15,444 nucleotides of DNA from an uncultured Rikenellaceae bacterium (GCA_947074135.1 CAMTOL010000027.1:1-15444); one strand, 5' to 3'. Shown: positions 5,850 to 15,238, counted from the stretch's first letter. Translations and numbers: made by a program. The notes: generated by a model not told the origin, from the sequence alone.

Positions 5850-7238
5850 CTATTTTACAAACTCGTTTTCAATCTCCTCCAAAGATTTATTTTTTGTTTC
5901 TCTCACATATCGAGTCACAAACACAAATCCTAATAAACAAATCACTCCATAAATCCAGAACGTACCAGCTGCACCTAACGCACTATTGAGCAACGGAAAA
6001 GTGTAGGTCAAAACAAAACAAGCAGCCCACAGCATAAAGGTTGCAATAGACATTGCAACTCCTCTAACTGCATTTGGAAAAATCTCAGATATAACAACCC
6101 ACATTATCGGCGCAAGCGACATAGCATAACAAGCAATTGCAAGAACTACGATAATCAGCAGCGACACCCCACTCATCTCGAAATAATAGGCAGCACCCAT
6201 CAACAAATATATTATCGTCAATCCCCCAGCTCCAATCATCAGCAACGGTTTACGACCCAACTTATCAACCAAAAAGATTGCCAAAATCGTAAAGACCACA
6301 TTTGTAACTCCAGTAACTACAATGTTCATCAAAATATCGGAAACACCATAACCTGCCGATGCAAAAATCTCTTGGGCATAATTAAATATCACATTTATAC
6401 CGCACCATTGCTGAAAAACAGCGAGTACAATACCAATAATCAACACCCTACGCATATTAGGCTGCAAAATAGCTTTAAATTCGTTGCTACTTTTAGATGT
6501 TAACGAAATTGAATTTTCCAGTTTATTATACTCATCAGTCGCTTGCTCTTTTCCTACAAACTTCTGCATAACAGCAATCGATTTTTCACGTTTACCCTTA
6601 ATTGCCAACCAGCGAGGACTTTCGGGAATCAGGAAAGAGAATAAAAAGAAGAGTCCAGCTGGAATATTCTCTGCCCAAAACATCCAACGCCACCCCATTT
6701 GACCATTCCACGACGTTTTTATCATCTCGGTTGTATCGCCAATTGCAACAGGTTCAGCAAGAAGCCAGTTTGCAATTTGAGCCGCCAAAATTCCAAGCAC
6801 AATTGTCATTTGGTTGAGCGACACCAATCGTCCACGCATATTTGTGGGCGCAATTTCAGCAATATACATTGGCGAAAGATTCGATGCTATACCAATAGCA
6901 AAACCGCCTAGGATACGATATACAATAAACCAACTAAAACTATCGACAGCTCCAGTTCCGAATGCAGAAACAACGAACAAGGCTGCCGCAATAGTAATTA
7001 ACTTTTTGCGCCCATATTTATCGCTACAAACGCCCGAAATCAAGGCTCCAACCAGACAGCCTATAAGCGCACTACTCATAGCCCACCCCTGCATCACTGG
7101 CGAAAATGTAATCTCAAAGAACGCTTCATAGAATGGTTTTGCTCCTCCAATTACAACCCAGTCATAACCAAACAGCAAACCACCCATTGCCGAAATAATG
7201 GAAACCAAGAAAAGATATGCTTTATTGTTCTGTTTCAT
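5850..7238 (-). CDS. MFS sugar porter (XylE/AraE-like)
   Basis: This 462-residue, 12-span inner-membrane protein belongs to the major facilitator superfamily, sugar porter family, and would act as a proton/monosaccharide symporter. Signature motifs appear in the expected order: GGLLFGYDWVVIGGA in span 1 (19-33), SDKYGRKK in loop 2-3 (72-79), YIAEIAPTNMRGRLVSLNQ (125-143), PESPRWL after span 6 (205-211), QQWCGINVIFNYA in span 7 (276-288) and VDKLGRKPLL in loop 8-9. Its length is typical. The neighbourhood suggests L-arabinose or another pentose or galactose as substrate; motifs alone do not separate these. It is a separate transcription unit: the PUL terminator lies 203 bp upstream, and the regulator converges on its 3' end. 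It provides a second inner-membrane sugar carrier beside the SGLT-type symporter. Confidence 0.93.
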   Translation of the reverse strand: MKQNNKAYLFLVSIISAMGGLLFGYDWVVIGGAKPFYEAFFEITFSPVMQGWAMSSALIGCLVGALISGVCSDKYGRKKLITIAAALFVVSAFGTGAVDSFSWFIVYRILGGFAIGIASNLSPMYIAEIAPTNMRGRLVSLNQMTIVLGILAAQIANWLLAEPVAIGDTTEMIKTSWNGQMGWRWMFWAENIPAGLFFLFSFLIPESPRWLAIKGKREKSIAVMQKFVGKEQATDEYNKLENSISLTSKSSNEFKAILQPNMRRVLIIGIVLAVFQQWCGINVIFNYAQEIFASAGYGVSDILMNIVVTGVTNVVFTILAIFLVDKLGRKPLLMIGAGGLTIIYLLMGAAYYFEMSGVSLLIIVVLAIACYAMSLAPIMWVVISEIFPNAVRGVAMSIATFMLWAACFVLTYTFPLLNSALGAAGTFWIYGVICLLGFVFVTRYVRETKNKSLEEIENEFVK

Positions 7239-7330
7239 AATACTATACTTGTATATTAATTATTAATATTCGTCTTAATTGAATTTGAGATTATAAAATT
7301 ATTTTAACAACTTCAAACTAATCATTAAAA

Positions 7331-7338
7331 CAAAAATA
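7331..7338 (-). promoter_or_regulatory. Candidate -7 box of the MFS porter gene
   Basis: Read on the minus strand this is TATTTTTG, fitting TAnnTTTG. The transcript would start near 7325 with a leader of roughly 90 nt. No -33 TTTG is visible at the normal distance, which would suit activator-dependent expression. Confidence 0.4.
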
Positions 7339-7367
7339 GTCACTACACCAGCTAATTAAAATGTATT

Positions 7368-7390
7368 ATATTACTTTATAGATGTAATAT
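7368..7390. promoter_or_regulatory. Inverted repeat upstream of the MFS porter promoter
   Basis: ATATTAC (7368-7374) and GTAATAT (7384-7390) are perfect inverse copies with a 9-nt spacer, lying about 30-50 bp upstream of the candidate -7 box. It could be an operator for a dimeric protein. The region is very AT-rich, so chance is a real alternative. Confidence 0.3.
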
Positions 7391-7440
7391 TAACTATAAC
7401 AAGAATAGGTAGAACAGCAATCAATCACAACAATAGCAAC

Positions 7441-7475
7441 AAAAAAAGGTTTGGAAAACATAAATTCCAAACCTT
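7441..7475 (-). terminator. Rho-independent terminator of the PUL operon
   Basis: On the minus strand AAGGTTTGGAA pairs with TTCCAAACCTT (11 bp, arms 7465-7475 and 7446-7456) around an 8-nt loop. It is followed directly by a run of seven T. It lies about 30 bp after the stop of the GH30 gene and separates the PUL from the MFS porter gene. Confidence 0.88.
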
Positions 7476-7506
7476 AACCACATAAACTAACAAATTATCT
7501 TTTTAC

Positions 7507-9075
7507 CTAGAACTCATAAACTACAGTCAATATTGAGCGAGGAGCTACAGAATAATTTTCATTCTCAATCGTACTTGCTACCAAATCTTGTGAAAGCGAA
7601 GTCGAATAACTCTTAATCGAAGAAATCGAACCGCTCATACCCTTAATATTAGGCTTAACGCTAATACTCTTTTGAGTAAGATTGGTATAAACAACCACCA
7701 ATTTATCTTGCGATGGCGACACATAAGCCGATCCAAAAAAGAGATTAGATTGATTATATATATTCAAATCAACACGTTTATAACCTGGACGAATAAACGA
7801 GCTATAATTACCCAATGCCCAAAGAGTTTTAGTAGCTTGAAAAGTACCGCTTTGAGTAATATCGCCATAATCGCCCCCAGCTGGAATTAACCTAACCAAA
7901 AAGAAACGATTTTTGTGTCCCCAACGTTCAACATCCATACTAGTCCAGTACGACCACGAGCTAACATTAGCTACCGATAAATCGTAATGTATAACCTTAG
8001 ACATATAAAGTGCAATATCGATATAATCTGCCTTATCGTGACCTGGATAGTCATCTCCAAAGTGATCTCCAAGCATACTCCACTCGGTTTGATATACTTT
8101 CAATCCTTTAGCAGCAGCTGCAGCAGCCACCGCCGATCTAGTAGAGCTGAGCGATGAAAAAGAGCCGTCAGTCCAATAGCTATGACCACCTATCAGAGCA
8201 GGCACATGAGCTAAATCACCAACATAGTTAGACGAAGTAGGCGAGAAGAAATCATTAATCTGATCGCTACGGTTTTGATCGCTTTTGTTTTTATATAGAT
8301 ACTCCCAATCACCTGATTCACTAAGTAGAATATTGGTCGATAGCCCCTTATCAGTCAAAGCCTTATCTAGAGCAACTGTAAGAGTCTTAATTTGGCTATT
8401 TTGCCAACCCGAACCCTCTTGTCCGCTCTCCCAGTTATACTGCGGTTCATTAACAGGACTAATCCACTTAAAATCTATACCCTTGTTTTGCTTGAAGTAG
8501 TGAGCAACAGTAGCCATATAGAGCGCGAATTTATCGTAACAGTCATCTTTAAGATTTGAGTACGCACCAGAAGCGGAAGAACCTTTACCATTTTTGGTGT
8601 AGTGGACTGGAGGAGTGTTACTGAACATCACAAACTCTGTACAACCATACTCCTTAGCCTTTTGCAAGAAGAATTGTTGTCCCGACTGACGGTTCCAATC
8701 ATAAGTTCCATCGCTCAACAAAAAGCACTCAGCACGTCGTGAAACATCATCAATTCCACTGCCACTACCCTGCTCTGCTGTTCCGCCACCAAGATTAAAA
8801 CGCCACATTGACAATCCTATACCTTCGTTTGGTTTTTGCGAAAACAGAAGCTTGGCAATACCCTCTTTGGCATCACTGCTCCAATATTTTCCAACATAAT
8901 TACCTGTCCAACAATCCGACGCAGAAAAACCATCAATTGTTTGATACGATTTACTAACATCAATTGTTAGTTCTTTACTCATATCAGGTTCTGAGGGATC
9001 ATCAGCAGGTTTGCCCTTATCACAAGAGATAAGAGCAAACGCTGAAAGAATATATACTAATTTATTAAATAGCAT
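7507..9075 (-). CDS. Secreted lipoprotein glycoside hydrolase, GH30 type
   Basis: This 522-residue protein starts with a lipoprotein signal: the lipobox LISC puts Cys18 at the mature N-terminus, followed by acidic and lysine residues of the sort that send Bacteroidota lipoproteins to the cell surface. A (beta/alpha)8 barrel spans about 36-420, with TIDGFSASDCW (46-56) and GLSMWRFNLGGG (87-98). The acid/base is probably Glu210 in SPVNEPQYNW and the nucleophile Glu331 in VYQTEWSM, 121 residues apart as in clan GH-A family 30. A C-terminal beta-sandwich closes the protein. It resembles the branch of GH30 that includes endo-beta-1,6-galactanases, but xylanase, glucanase or fucosidase activity cannot be excluded. 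It is last in the operon, starting 3 bp after the susD stop, so it probably cuts the glycan bound by that complex. Confidence 0.85.
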   Translation of the reverse strand: MLFNKLVYILSAFALISCDKGKPADDPSEPDMSKELTIDVSKSYQTIDGFSASDCWTGNYVGKYWSSDAKEGIAKLLFSQKPNEGIGLSMWRFNLGGGTAEQGSGSGIDDVSRRAECFLLSDGTYDWNRQSGQQFFLQKAKEYGCTEFVMFSNTPPVHYTKNGKGSSASGAYSNLKDDCYDKFALYMATVAHYFKQNKGIDFKWISPVNEPQYNWESGQEGSGWQNSQIKTLTVALDKALTDKGLSTNILLSESGDWEYLYKNKSDQNRSDQINDFFSPTSSNYVGDLAHVPALIGGHSYWTDGSFSSLSSTRSAVAAAAAAKGLKVYQTEWSMLGDHFGDDYPGHDKADYIDIALYMSKVIHYDLSVANVSSWSYWTSMDVERWGHKNRFFLVRLIPAGGDYGDITQSGTFQATKTLWALGNYSSFIRPGYKRVDLNIYNQSNLFFGSAYVSPSQDKLVVVYTNLTQKSISVKPNIKGMSGSISSIKSYSTSLSQDLVASTIENENYSVAPRSILTVVYEF

Positions 9076-9078
9076 CTA

Positions 9079-10665
9079 CTATTTATAGTTAGGGTTTTGA
9101 GCAATTGAGCCTTCAGACATCGAAACCTCAGTCGAAAGAATTGGGAACAATATATCTCTATTAACGTCGAAATAGTATCCTTTATTGCTTAACTCTTTTT
9201 GGTTTTCTAGTTCCCACTCATCTGTCGATGTGACAGTATTGTAGAGTACAAAAGAACCTTGTTGTCCCATAATACTAGACACCGAGTGAGCTCCCTCTTT
9301 CCAACGGCGAATATCGAACAAACGGTTACCCTCAAGAGCAAGTTCCAAACGGCGTTCTGTACGGATAGCCTCGCGAAGTGCTGTTCCCGAAACATTTAGT
9401 TCGCCAAGTTTAGCACGAGTACGTACACGATTGAGTGCATCAAGAGCATCACCATCAGCACCTGTTGCGTTACAAGCCTCAGCATACAAAAGCAACACAT
9501 CTGCATAGCGAATCAAACGATAGTTCAATGGAATATGGCTTGCATCGTATGGTGCTGGACGTTGGCTAGTTGGAATGTAAAGTTTACGAGTCACACGAGC
9601 CGATTTGTGTTTGTCAGGGTGTACGATATATGGATTCTCTGCATTCCAGGTATCATCGCCAGGAACTTCAGTTGCGTTGTGACAGATAATAGTCCATTTC
9701 AAACGCTCTGTATCACCATTATCAAGGAAAGCTTTTTCAAGATTACTTGTAGGAAGACCCCAAGACCAACCTGAATCATCACGAGAGCCACATACTACCG
9801 ATATACGTCCACCTAAATCATAAGTCAAATCGTCGTTATATTGAATTTCGAACAAAGACTCAATGCTATTGTTAGTTTCGATTTTCCAAACATCACCAAA
9901 CTCTGGCAATAGGTCATACTCACCTGAGTTAATAAGCCCTTCTAGTAGAGTTTTAGCTTCGCCATACTTCTCTTGGTAGATCAATGCTTTTGCCAATAGA
10001 GCTTGCGCAGCACCTTGAGTAGCACGACCTACATCATTAGAGCCATAAGCGCTCTTTTTAGGCAAGTTTGCAATTGCATACTCCAAATCCTCTTGAATGA
10101 AAGCATAAACTTCAGAAGGAGTGCTACGAGTAATACCTATAATTTCAGATGGAAGAGCCATTGTTTTAACGATAGGCACTCCACCGAAGTTACGGAGTAA
10201 GTCAAAGTAATGATAAGCACGAATAAATTTAGCTTCAGCTAACATACGGTAGCGTAGGTTATCGTTGCTAATAGGTGCATCAGGTATTCTCTCCAAAGCT
10301 ACATTACAACGGAAGATACCTTTGTAACGATACTGCCAGAAGTTACTAATAGTACCATTAGCCTCGCCATTACCTGTATAGTGAGCCAAATCACGATAAC
10401 CACTCTGGTCTTGAGTTGTGTTACCCATCCACATATCATCGGTACACATATCGGTCATAAGGACCATATTACTAATTTGCCACCAATCGTTCCAGAAAAT
10501 ACCTTGGTAACAACCAGTAATCGCTTTAAGACACTCATCCTCGTTTTGGAAATATGTTTCGAGGTTTTCAGTTCCTAGAGCTGGACGATCAAGGAAGCTA
10601 TTACAGCTACTCAGGGTTGCTCCAGCGAACAAACTTACAATTAAAGTTAAAAATATTTTTTTCAT
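9079..10665 (-). CDS. susD: SusD/RagB-family outer-membrane glycan-binding lipoprotein
   Basis: This 528-residue lipoprotein forms the lid over the SusC channel and helps capture oligosaccharide at the cell surface. The signal peptide ends in LSSC, giving lipidated Cys21, followed by NSFLDRPALG, a typical SusD start. The alpha-helical TPR core is recognisable from AEAKFIRAYHYFDLLRNFGG, then RYADVLLLYAEACN, LNRVRTRAKL and ERRLELALEGNRLFDIRRW toward the C-terminus. It ends in IAQNPNYK, as many family members do. It starts 15 bp after the susC stop and ends 3 bp before the GH30 gene, so the three are tightly coupled. The symbol is used in the family sense; the ligand is unlikely to be starch, given the neighbours. 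Confidence 0.95.
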   Translation of the reverse strand: MKKIFLTLIVSLFAGATLSSCNSFLDRPALGTENLETYFQNEDECLKAITGCYQGIFWNDWWQISNMVLMTDMCTDDMWMGNTTQDQSGYRDLAHYTGNGEANGTISNFWQYRYKGIFRCNVALERIPDAPISNDNLRYRMLAEAKFIRAYHYFDLLRNFGGVPIVKTMALPSEIIGITRSTPSEVYAFIQEDLEYAIANLPKKSAYGSNDVGRATQGAAQALLAKALIYQEKYGEAKTLLEGLINSGEYDLLPEFGDVWKIETNNSIESLFEIQYNDDLTYDLGGRISVVCGSRDDSGWSWGLPTSNLEKAFLDNGDTERLKWTIICHNATEVPGDDTWNAENPYIVHPDKHKSARVTRKLYIPTSQRPAPYDASHIPLNYRLIRYADVLLLYAEACNATGADGDALDALNRVRTRAKLGELNVSGTALREAIRTERRLELALEGNRLFDIRRWKEGAHSVSSIMGQQGSFVLYNTVTSTDEWELENQKELSNKGYYFDVNRDILFPILSTEVSMSEGSIAQNPNYK

Positions 10666-10680
10666 AATGATTGAGCTTGA

Positions 10681-13600
10681 TTAGAATGTAAAGTTAAGAC
10701 CAAGAAGGAATGTGCGAGGGTTAGGGTAACCAACATTGTCAATACCCGCCGACATAATACCGCCACCCATTTGAGCACGTTCAGGATCCATTCCAGAGTA
10801 ATTTGTGATTGTAAATAAGTTTTGTGCTGAGAGCGAAACTCTTAGACCAACCTTACTTGCTGGTTTACGAGGAATGTTATATGCAATTTGCAACAATTTA
10901 CAACGGAAATAAGAACCATCTTCAATGTAGAAACTAGAAACAGTTTGATAGTTTTTATTTGCATCGTTAACCGAAAGACGAGGAATAAAGTTTGACGTTC
11001 CCTCGCCATTCCAAGCCTTATCGTAAGTTCCTGCGAAAACATTGACACCACCCTCACCAGAATATAAGTTATTGGTTAGGTTGAAAACTTGGTTTCCGAA
11101 AGTACCATAGAAGTTTGCGATAAGTTCAAAGTTTTTGTATGCAAAGTTTGCATTAAGACCAACTGTAAATTTAGGAAGTGCATTACCCAAATAAGTTTTA
11201 TCTTTATCATCAATCACTCCATCATTGTTTAGGTCAACATATCTAATATCACCTGGTTTTGCGTTTGGTTGTAGAATTGAACCATTTTCGCCTGTGTGAG
11301 CGTTAATCTCCTTTTGGTTTTGGAACAATCCATCAGCAACATAACCATAGAAGCGGCTAATTTGACCTCCCTCTTCGTTACGTGTAATATAGTTACCATA
11401 GTATTCCCAACCAAGAATTGGAGAGCCATCAACAAGTTTAAGAGCTTTGTTCTCAACACCAGAGAAGATAAGTCCGATTTGGTAGCTAAAGTCACCTACG
11501 TTATCTCTCCACGAAGCCGACAACTCCCAACCTCTTGCTTGCATACTACCAATATTAGTCCACATCTCGCCATTCCACATTGGGTAACCAAGAATAGATA
11601 GGTTAGCCTTCTTGAGCAACATATCTTTCGACGTTTTTTGGTAAATATCAGCAGTAACATTAAGACGATTATTTAGGAAACCAGCGTCAACACCTATATT
11701 GAAGTCTTCTACGGTTTCCCAACGAAGCATACTATTACCTACTGTGCTAACAGCTGTACCTAAGTTACGGTCAGCACTTGAACCGAACACATAGTCACCA
11801 GTTCCGATAAGAGTCAAATAAGCGTCGCTGTCGATATTTTGGTTACCAACTCGACCCCAACCAAGTCTAAGTTTAAGATTTGACACAACATTTTGGTTTT
11901 GCATAAATTTCTCATTCGAGATTCTCCAAGCAAGTGACACAGCAGGGAATGTAGCATATTTACTACCTGAAGGGAATTTAGACGAACCATCGACACGAAC
12001 CGAAGCTGTGATATAGTAACGATTATCATAGTTATACATTGCACGAGCAAGATAAGAGATAAGCGACGAGAAACCATTAGAACCACCAGATTTTTGATTC
12101 AACGTACCTGCGTTTACAAATTGGAGGTTAGGAATGTTACTTGGCGTATTTTCGCGCGAACCTGACACCCAATAGTTAGCAAATTCTTCCATTGTGAAAC
12201 CACCCATCAAGTTAAGGTTATGTTTTCCAAAGCTATTTTCGTAGTTCACTGTATTCATCCAGTTCCAGTTCACCCATTGATTAGATGTACGAGAAACGTA
12301 ACTAAGTTGTTGCTGTTCTAGGTTATCGATAAAGAAACTTGGAGTAAAGTTATCAGAAAGTCTAAAACGAGCATCAATACCAAATTGAGAACGAATTGTC
12401 AATCCTTTAAGTGGTTTTACACTAATGTAAGGGTTCATCATCAAACCATACTCTTGAGAGTTAGCTGTTAGACGTGCAAGATTTGCAACAGGGTTCCACA
12501 CTTGAGAGTTATGCGAACGAGAGAAATTGCTGAAATAGTTATCAGTCCACTCCTCTTCAGGGCGCATCACTGGAGTTGTTGGATCCATACGCATAGCGTC
12601 GTTAAATAGATTTGGAGTATCGTTCCATTTTTCGAAACGAGGAGCTAGGTCAACACCAAACTCAACAATCTTATTAACTTTATATACAGTATTAAAACGA
12701 GCTGTTACCCTTTGCCAGTTACCGTACGAGAAGTTAGCATCTTGATTGTAGTAACCGATACTACCGCTATAAAGCAATTTCTCAGTACCACCAGTAAAGC
12801 TCAAGTTATAGTCTTGAGTAAGAGCTATTGGTTTTACAACCTCATTCCACCAATCAGTACCTTCGGCATCAGTGATATCGTTTTTGCCATTCCAAACAGG
12901 AACACTACCGTCATTAGTATAACGAGTTTTGAATACCTTTTCATACTCCGAAGCTTTAGCCATATTAGGCTTTTCTAGAGTCTGAACACCTACATTGGCA
13001 CTTAGAGAAAACTTAATTGCACCTTGGCTACCTTTTTTGGTTGTCACAAGGATAACACCATTCGAACCACGAGTACCATAGATTGCAGAAGCAGAAGCAT
13101 CTTTAAGAATTTCGATACTCTCGATATCATCTTGCGACAAGAAATTGATGTTACCGCTAACAGGCATACCATCCACTACATATAGAGGGTCAGAACCGTT
13201 AACAGTGGTCACACCACGAATCACAACTCGAGGAGTAGAGCCAGGACCACCAGCAGTAGTAATCTGCACACCAGCAGCTTTACCTTGCAGTGAGTTCATT
13301 GCATTACCGCTAGAGGTAACTTTAAGATCATCACCTTTAACAGTTGATATAGAACTTGTCAAATCGCTACGTTTTACTGTACCGTAACCAACCACCACTA
13401 CTTCGTCGATGTTTTGAACATCGTCTTCCATTGTCACATCAATTGTTGTGCGATTATTCACTGCAACAACTTGTTGTTTGTATCCAGAGTAGCTGAACTG
13501 AAGTTGACCATTAGCAGGTACCCCATTTAAAGAGTATGTGCCATTAACATCTGTCATCGTTGCGTTGTTAGTTCCAACAACTACAACTACAGCACCAATT

Positions 13601-13710
13601 ACAGCCTCGTTATCAGTCGCACCAATCACTCGACCTTTTACATTTATCTGCTGAGCAAATAGACTAAAAGTCATCAGCGATAATATAGTTACAAATAATA
13701 ATTTCTTCAT
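10681..13710 (-). CDS. susC: SusC/RagA-family TonB-dependent outer-membrane transporter
   Basis: This 1009-residue TonB-dependent channel imports oligosaccharides across the outer membrane. The signal peptide runs to about residue 19 (SLFA then QQ). A carboxypeptidase-regulatory-like beta domain follows (about 22-95), then the TonB-box region DEVVVVGYGTVKRSDL (102-117). The plug domain contains LQGKAAGVQI (141-150), RVVIRGV (161-167), PLYVVDG (175-181) and SIEILKDASASAIYG (198-212), all SusC hallmarks. The remainder is a beta barrel rich in aromatic strands ending in LGLNFTF, with the C-terminal Phe needed for barrel assembly. It follows the SusE/F-like gene after 21 bp and precedes susD by 15 bp. 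The start at 13710 gives a standard signal sequence. Substrate is inferred only from context. Confidence 0.97.
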   Translation of the reverse strand: MKKLLFVTILSLMTFSLFAQQINVKGRVIGATDNEAVIGAVVVVVGTNNATMTDVNGTYSLNGVPANGQLQFSYSGYKQQVVAVNNRTTIDVTMEDDVQNIDEVVVVGYGTVKRSDLTSSISTVKGDDLKVTSSGNAMNSLQGKAAGVQITTAGGPGSTPRVVIRGVTTVNGSDPLYVVDGMPVSGNINFLSQDDIESIEILKDASASAIYGTRGSNGVILVTTKKGSQGAIKFSLSANVGVQTLEKPNMAKASEYEKVFKTRYTNDGSVPVWNGKNDITDAEGTDWWNEVVKPIALTQDYNLSFTGGTEKLLYSGSIGYYNQDANFSYGNWQRVTARFNTVYKVNKIVEFGVDLAPRFEKWNDTPNLFNDAMRMDPTTPVMRPEEEWTDNYFSNFSRSHNSQVWNPVANLARLTANSQEYGLMMNPYISVKPLKGLTIRSQFGIDARFRLSDNFTPSFFIDNLEQQQLSYVSRTSNQWVNWNWMNTVNYENSFGKHNLNLMGGFTMEEFANYWVSGSRENTPSNIPNLQFVNAGTLNQKSGGSNGFSSLISYLARAMYNYDNRYYITASVRVDGSSKFPSGSKYATFPAVSLAWRISNEKFMQNQNVVSNLKLRLGWGRVGNQNIDSDAYLTLIGTGDYVFGSSADRNLGTAVSTVGNSMLRWETVEDFNIGVDAGFLNNRLNVTADIYQKTSKDMLLKKANLSILGYPMWNGEMWTNIGSMQARGWELSASWRDNVGDFSYQIGLIFSGVENKALKLVDGSPILGWEYYGNYITRNEEGGQISRFYGYVADGLFQNQKEINAHTGENGSILQPNAKPGDIRYVDLNNDGVIDDKDKTYLGNALPKFTVGLNANFAYKNFELIANFYGTFGNQVFNLTNNLYSGEGGVNVFAGTYDKAWNGEGTSNFIPRLSVNDANKNYQTVSSFYIEDGSYFRCKLLQIAYNIPRKPASKVGLRVSLSAQNLFTITNYSGMDPERAQMGGGIMSAGIDNVGYPNPRTFLLGLNFTF

Positions 13711-13731
13711 ATTAGTTTTAGATAAGATGTT

Positions 13732-15192
13732 TTAGTTTACTTGGTAAAAACGCGAACGTAGCAAGTGAGTATCAAACTTAAAGATGTATTTACCATCTTT
13801 TCTAACAGTCACTTTTTTCATATTATCGCCACCGTTTTTAACATTATACTCATTTTCGCCTGAGTTTTGACCACCTGTGCCTTCAAATCTCCAGAATGGT
13901 TCTGGCCACCAACCCCAGTCGTGTTTAGGACCGATAGTAAATTCGATTTCAGTCCCAGCTTCGAGTTCCATCTCTGCAAAGAACAAAAATGGATTTTGTT
14001 CGCTTAAAGTCAGAATAAAAGGATTAGATGGACTCCAATTACCAACACCTGGCAAACCTGCACCAATAAGCGCGATTTGGAATGGAATTGAAGGAGCATC
14101 AGGATCACTAGGGTTCAAGGACATAGGCTCTCCGATTGGCAATGGAATATCAGAAGGAGTGTATGGAGCAACTGAATAAGTTCCTTGTTTTGTATCGAAA
14201 TTAATTTCGTAATAACCTACTTGCTCAAGAACTATTGGTTGCGACACTTCAGGGTCATCAGCCAAAACAGTTTCATCGTCTGCGTCAACACCAAAACAGA
14301 TAGGAGAGAAGTCAGTTTTTTGTGGGATAAATCTTACCTCTGTTCCAGCTTTTTCTGAATAGTAACGAGCTCTGTATTGGAATGCACCAGTACGTTCAAT
14401 AAGTTGAGGAATACCAAATAGACTACTATTAAGCTCTTCAATAGTTTGAACATCTACAATATACATTTTAGCAAAGTCTGGCAAATCAGAAACTTTAATA
14501 ACAGTTTTACGTTCTACAGATAGACCTGCTTTATCATAAGCTACAATAGTAAGATTAAGCTCTTGCTCTTGAGAAGGAAGGTCGATTTGATCTAGGAATG
14601 AGAAAGTACGTCCTGAAACCGTTTCGCGTTGCACATAAGAGAGCTCTTCAATAGAGATTTCAACATAATCTAGCTCTTTTTTATCTTCAACACTGAAACT
14701 AAGTTTAAATTTGGTATCAGCTTTGATAAGTACGATTACATTGCTTCCAGGTCCAGAGGTAAAGAAAGGAGGATCAAAGTCACCATCCATCGATACAGTA
14801 AGCTGGCTTGTAGTTACACGACCTAGAACGTCAGTAACAGTGATTTCGATAACAAAGTTATCACCTTGTTGAGTTTTAGGAGTTTTGAATTTGTAGTTAA
14901 GGTCATACTTAGTTACAAGTTCGTCATAGATTTTCAACAAATCGATGGTTTTATCCAAATCGAGTTGATCGTTGAAAAGTCTGATTGAAGAAATACCGTT
15001 AAGGTCTTCTACATAGCCTTTTATCACAAATTCACGACCAGCTTCAGTGCGAATATGTGAAGATGATAGCGAGATTTCAGGATTTTTGTCGTTGACAACA
15101 GGATAATCTGAATCTTTCTTACATCCACTTAGAACTAAGAGCGAAAACAGCAGCCCTAGTAGTCCAAAATTTGATAGTAATTTTCTCTTCAT
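13732..15192 (-). CDS. SusE/SusF-like surface glycan-binding lipoprotein
   Basis: This 486-residue lipoprotein has the lipobox LSGC, with Cys24 followed by KKDSD, resembling the surface-export signal of Bacteroidota lipoproteins. After it come two immunoglobulin-like beta domains (about 36-135 and 140-235); each ends in a pattern like ITVTDVLGR or IVAYDKAGL. Two beta-rich modules follow, at about 243-345 and 368-486, in the style of SusE/SusF carbohydrate-binding domains. The last one carries an aromatic cluster, HDWGWWPEPFWRFE (424-437), plausible as the sugar-binding platform. The protein probably passes glycan to the SusCD complex. It is the first gene of the operon, ahead of susC, whereas surface glycan-binding proteins usually follow susD. 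Sequence identity in this group is low, so the ligand is open. Confidence 0.82.
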   Translation of the reverse strand: MKRKLLSNFGLLGLLFSLLVLSGCKKDSDYPVVNDKNPEISLSSSHIRTEAGREFVIKGYVEDLNGISSIRLFNDQLDLDKTIDLLKIYDELVTKYDLNYKFKTPKTQQGDNFVIEITVTDVLGRVTTSQLTVSMDGDFDPPFFTSGPGSNVIVLIKADTKFKLSFSVEDKKELDYVEISIEELSYVQRETVSGRTFSFLDQIDLPSQEQELNLTIVAYDKAGLSVERKTVIKVSDLPDFAKMYIVDVQTIEELNSSLFGIPQLIERTGAFQYRARYYSEKAGTEVRFIPQKTDFSPICFGVDADDETVLADDPEVSQPIVLEQVGYYEINFDTKQGTYSVAPYTPSDIPLPIGEPMSLNPSDPDAPSIPFQIALIGAGLPGVGNWSPSNPFILTLSEQNPFLFFAEMELEAGTEIEFTIGPKHDWGWWPEPFWRFEGTGGQNSGENEYNVKNGGDNMKKVTVRKDGKYIFKFDTHLLRSRFYQVN

Positions 15193-15230
15193 TTTGTATT
15201 TTTTTTATAAATTAAGTTATTAGGTTTTCT

Positions 15231-15238
15231 CAAAAATA
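15231..15238 (-). promoter_or_regulatory. Candidate -7 box of the PUL operon
   Basis: Read on the minus strand this is TATTTTTG, a match to TAnnTTTG, 38 bp before the ATG of the SusE/F-like gene. No TTTG lies at the -33 position. That weak core promoter, with a repeat array just upstream, fits activator-dependent induction. Confidence 0.5.

Noticed and set aside
5831..5855. A possible terminator between the AraC-type gene and the MFS porter
   Set aside because: Only a 5-bp stem (GGCAA with TTGCT) around a 6-nt loop plus three A/T pairs past a bulge; too weak to call, although the convergent layout would favour one.
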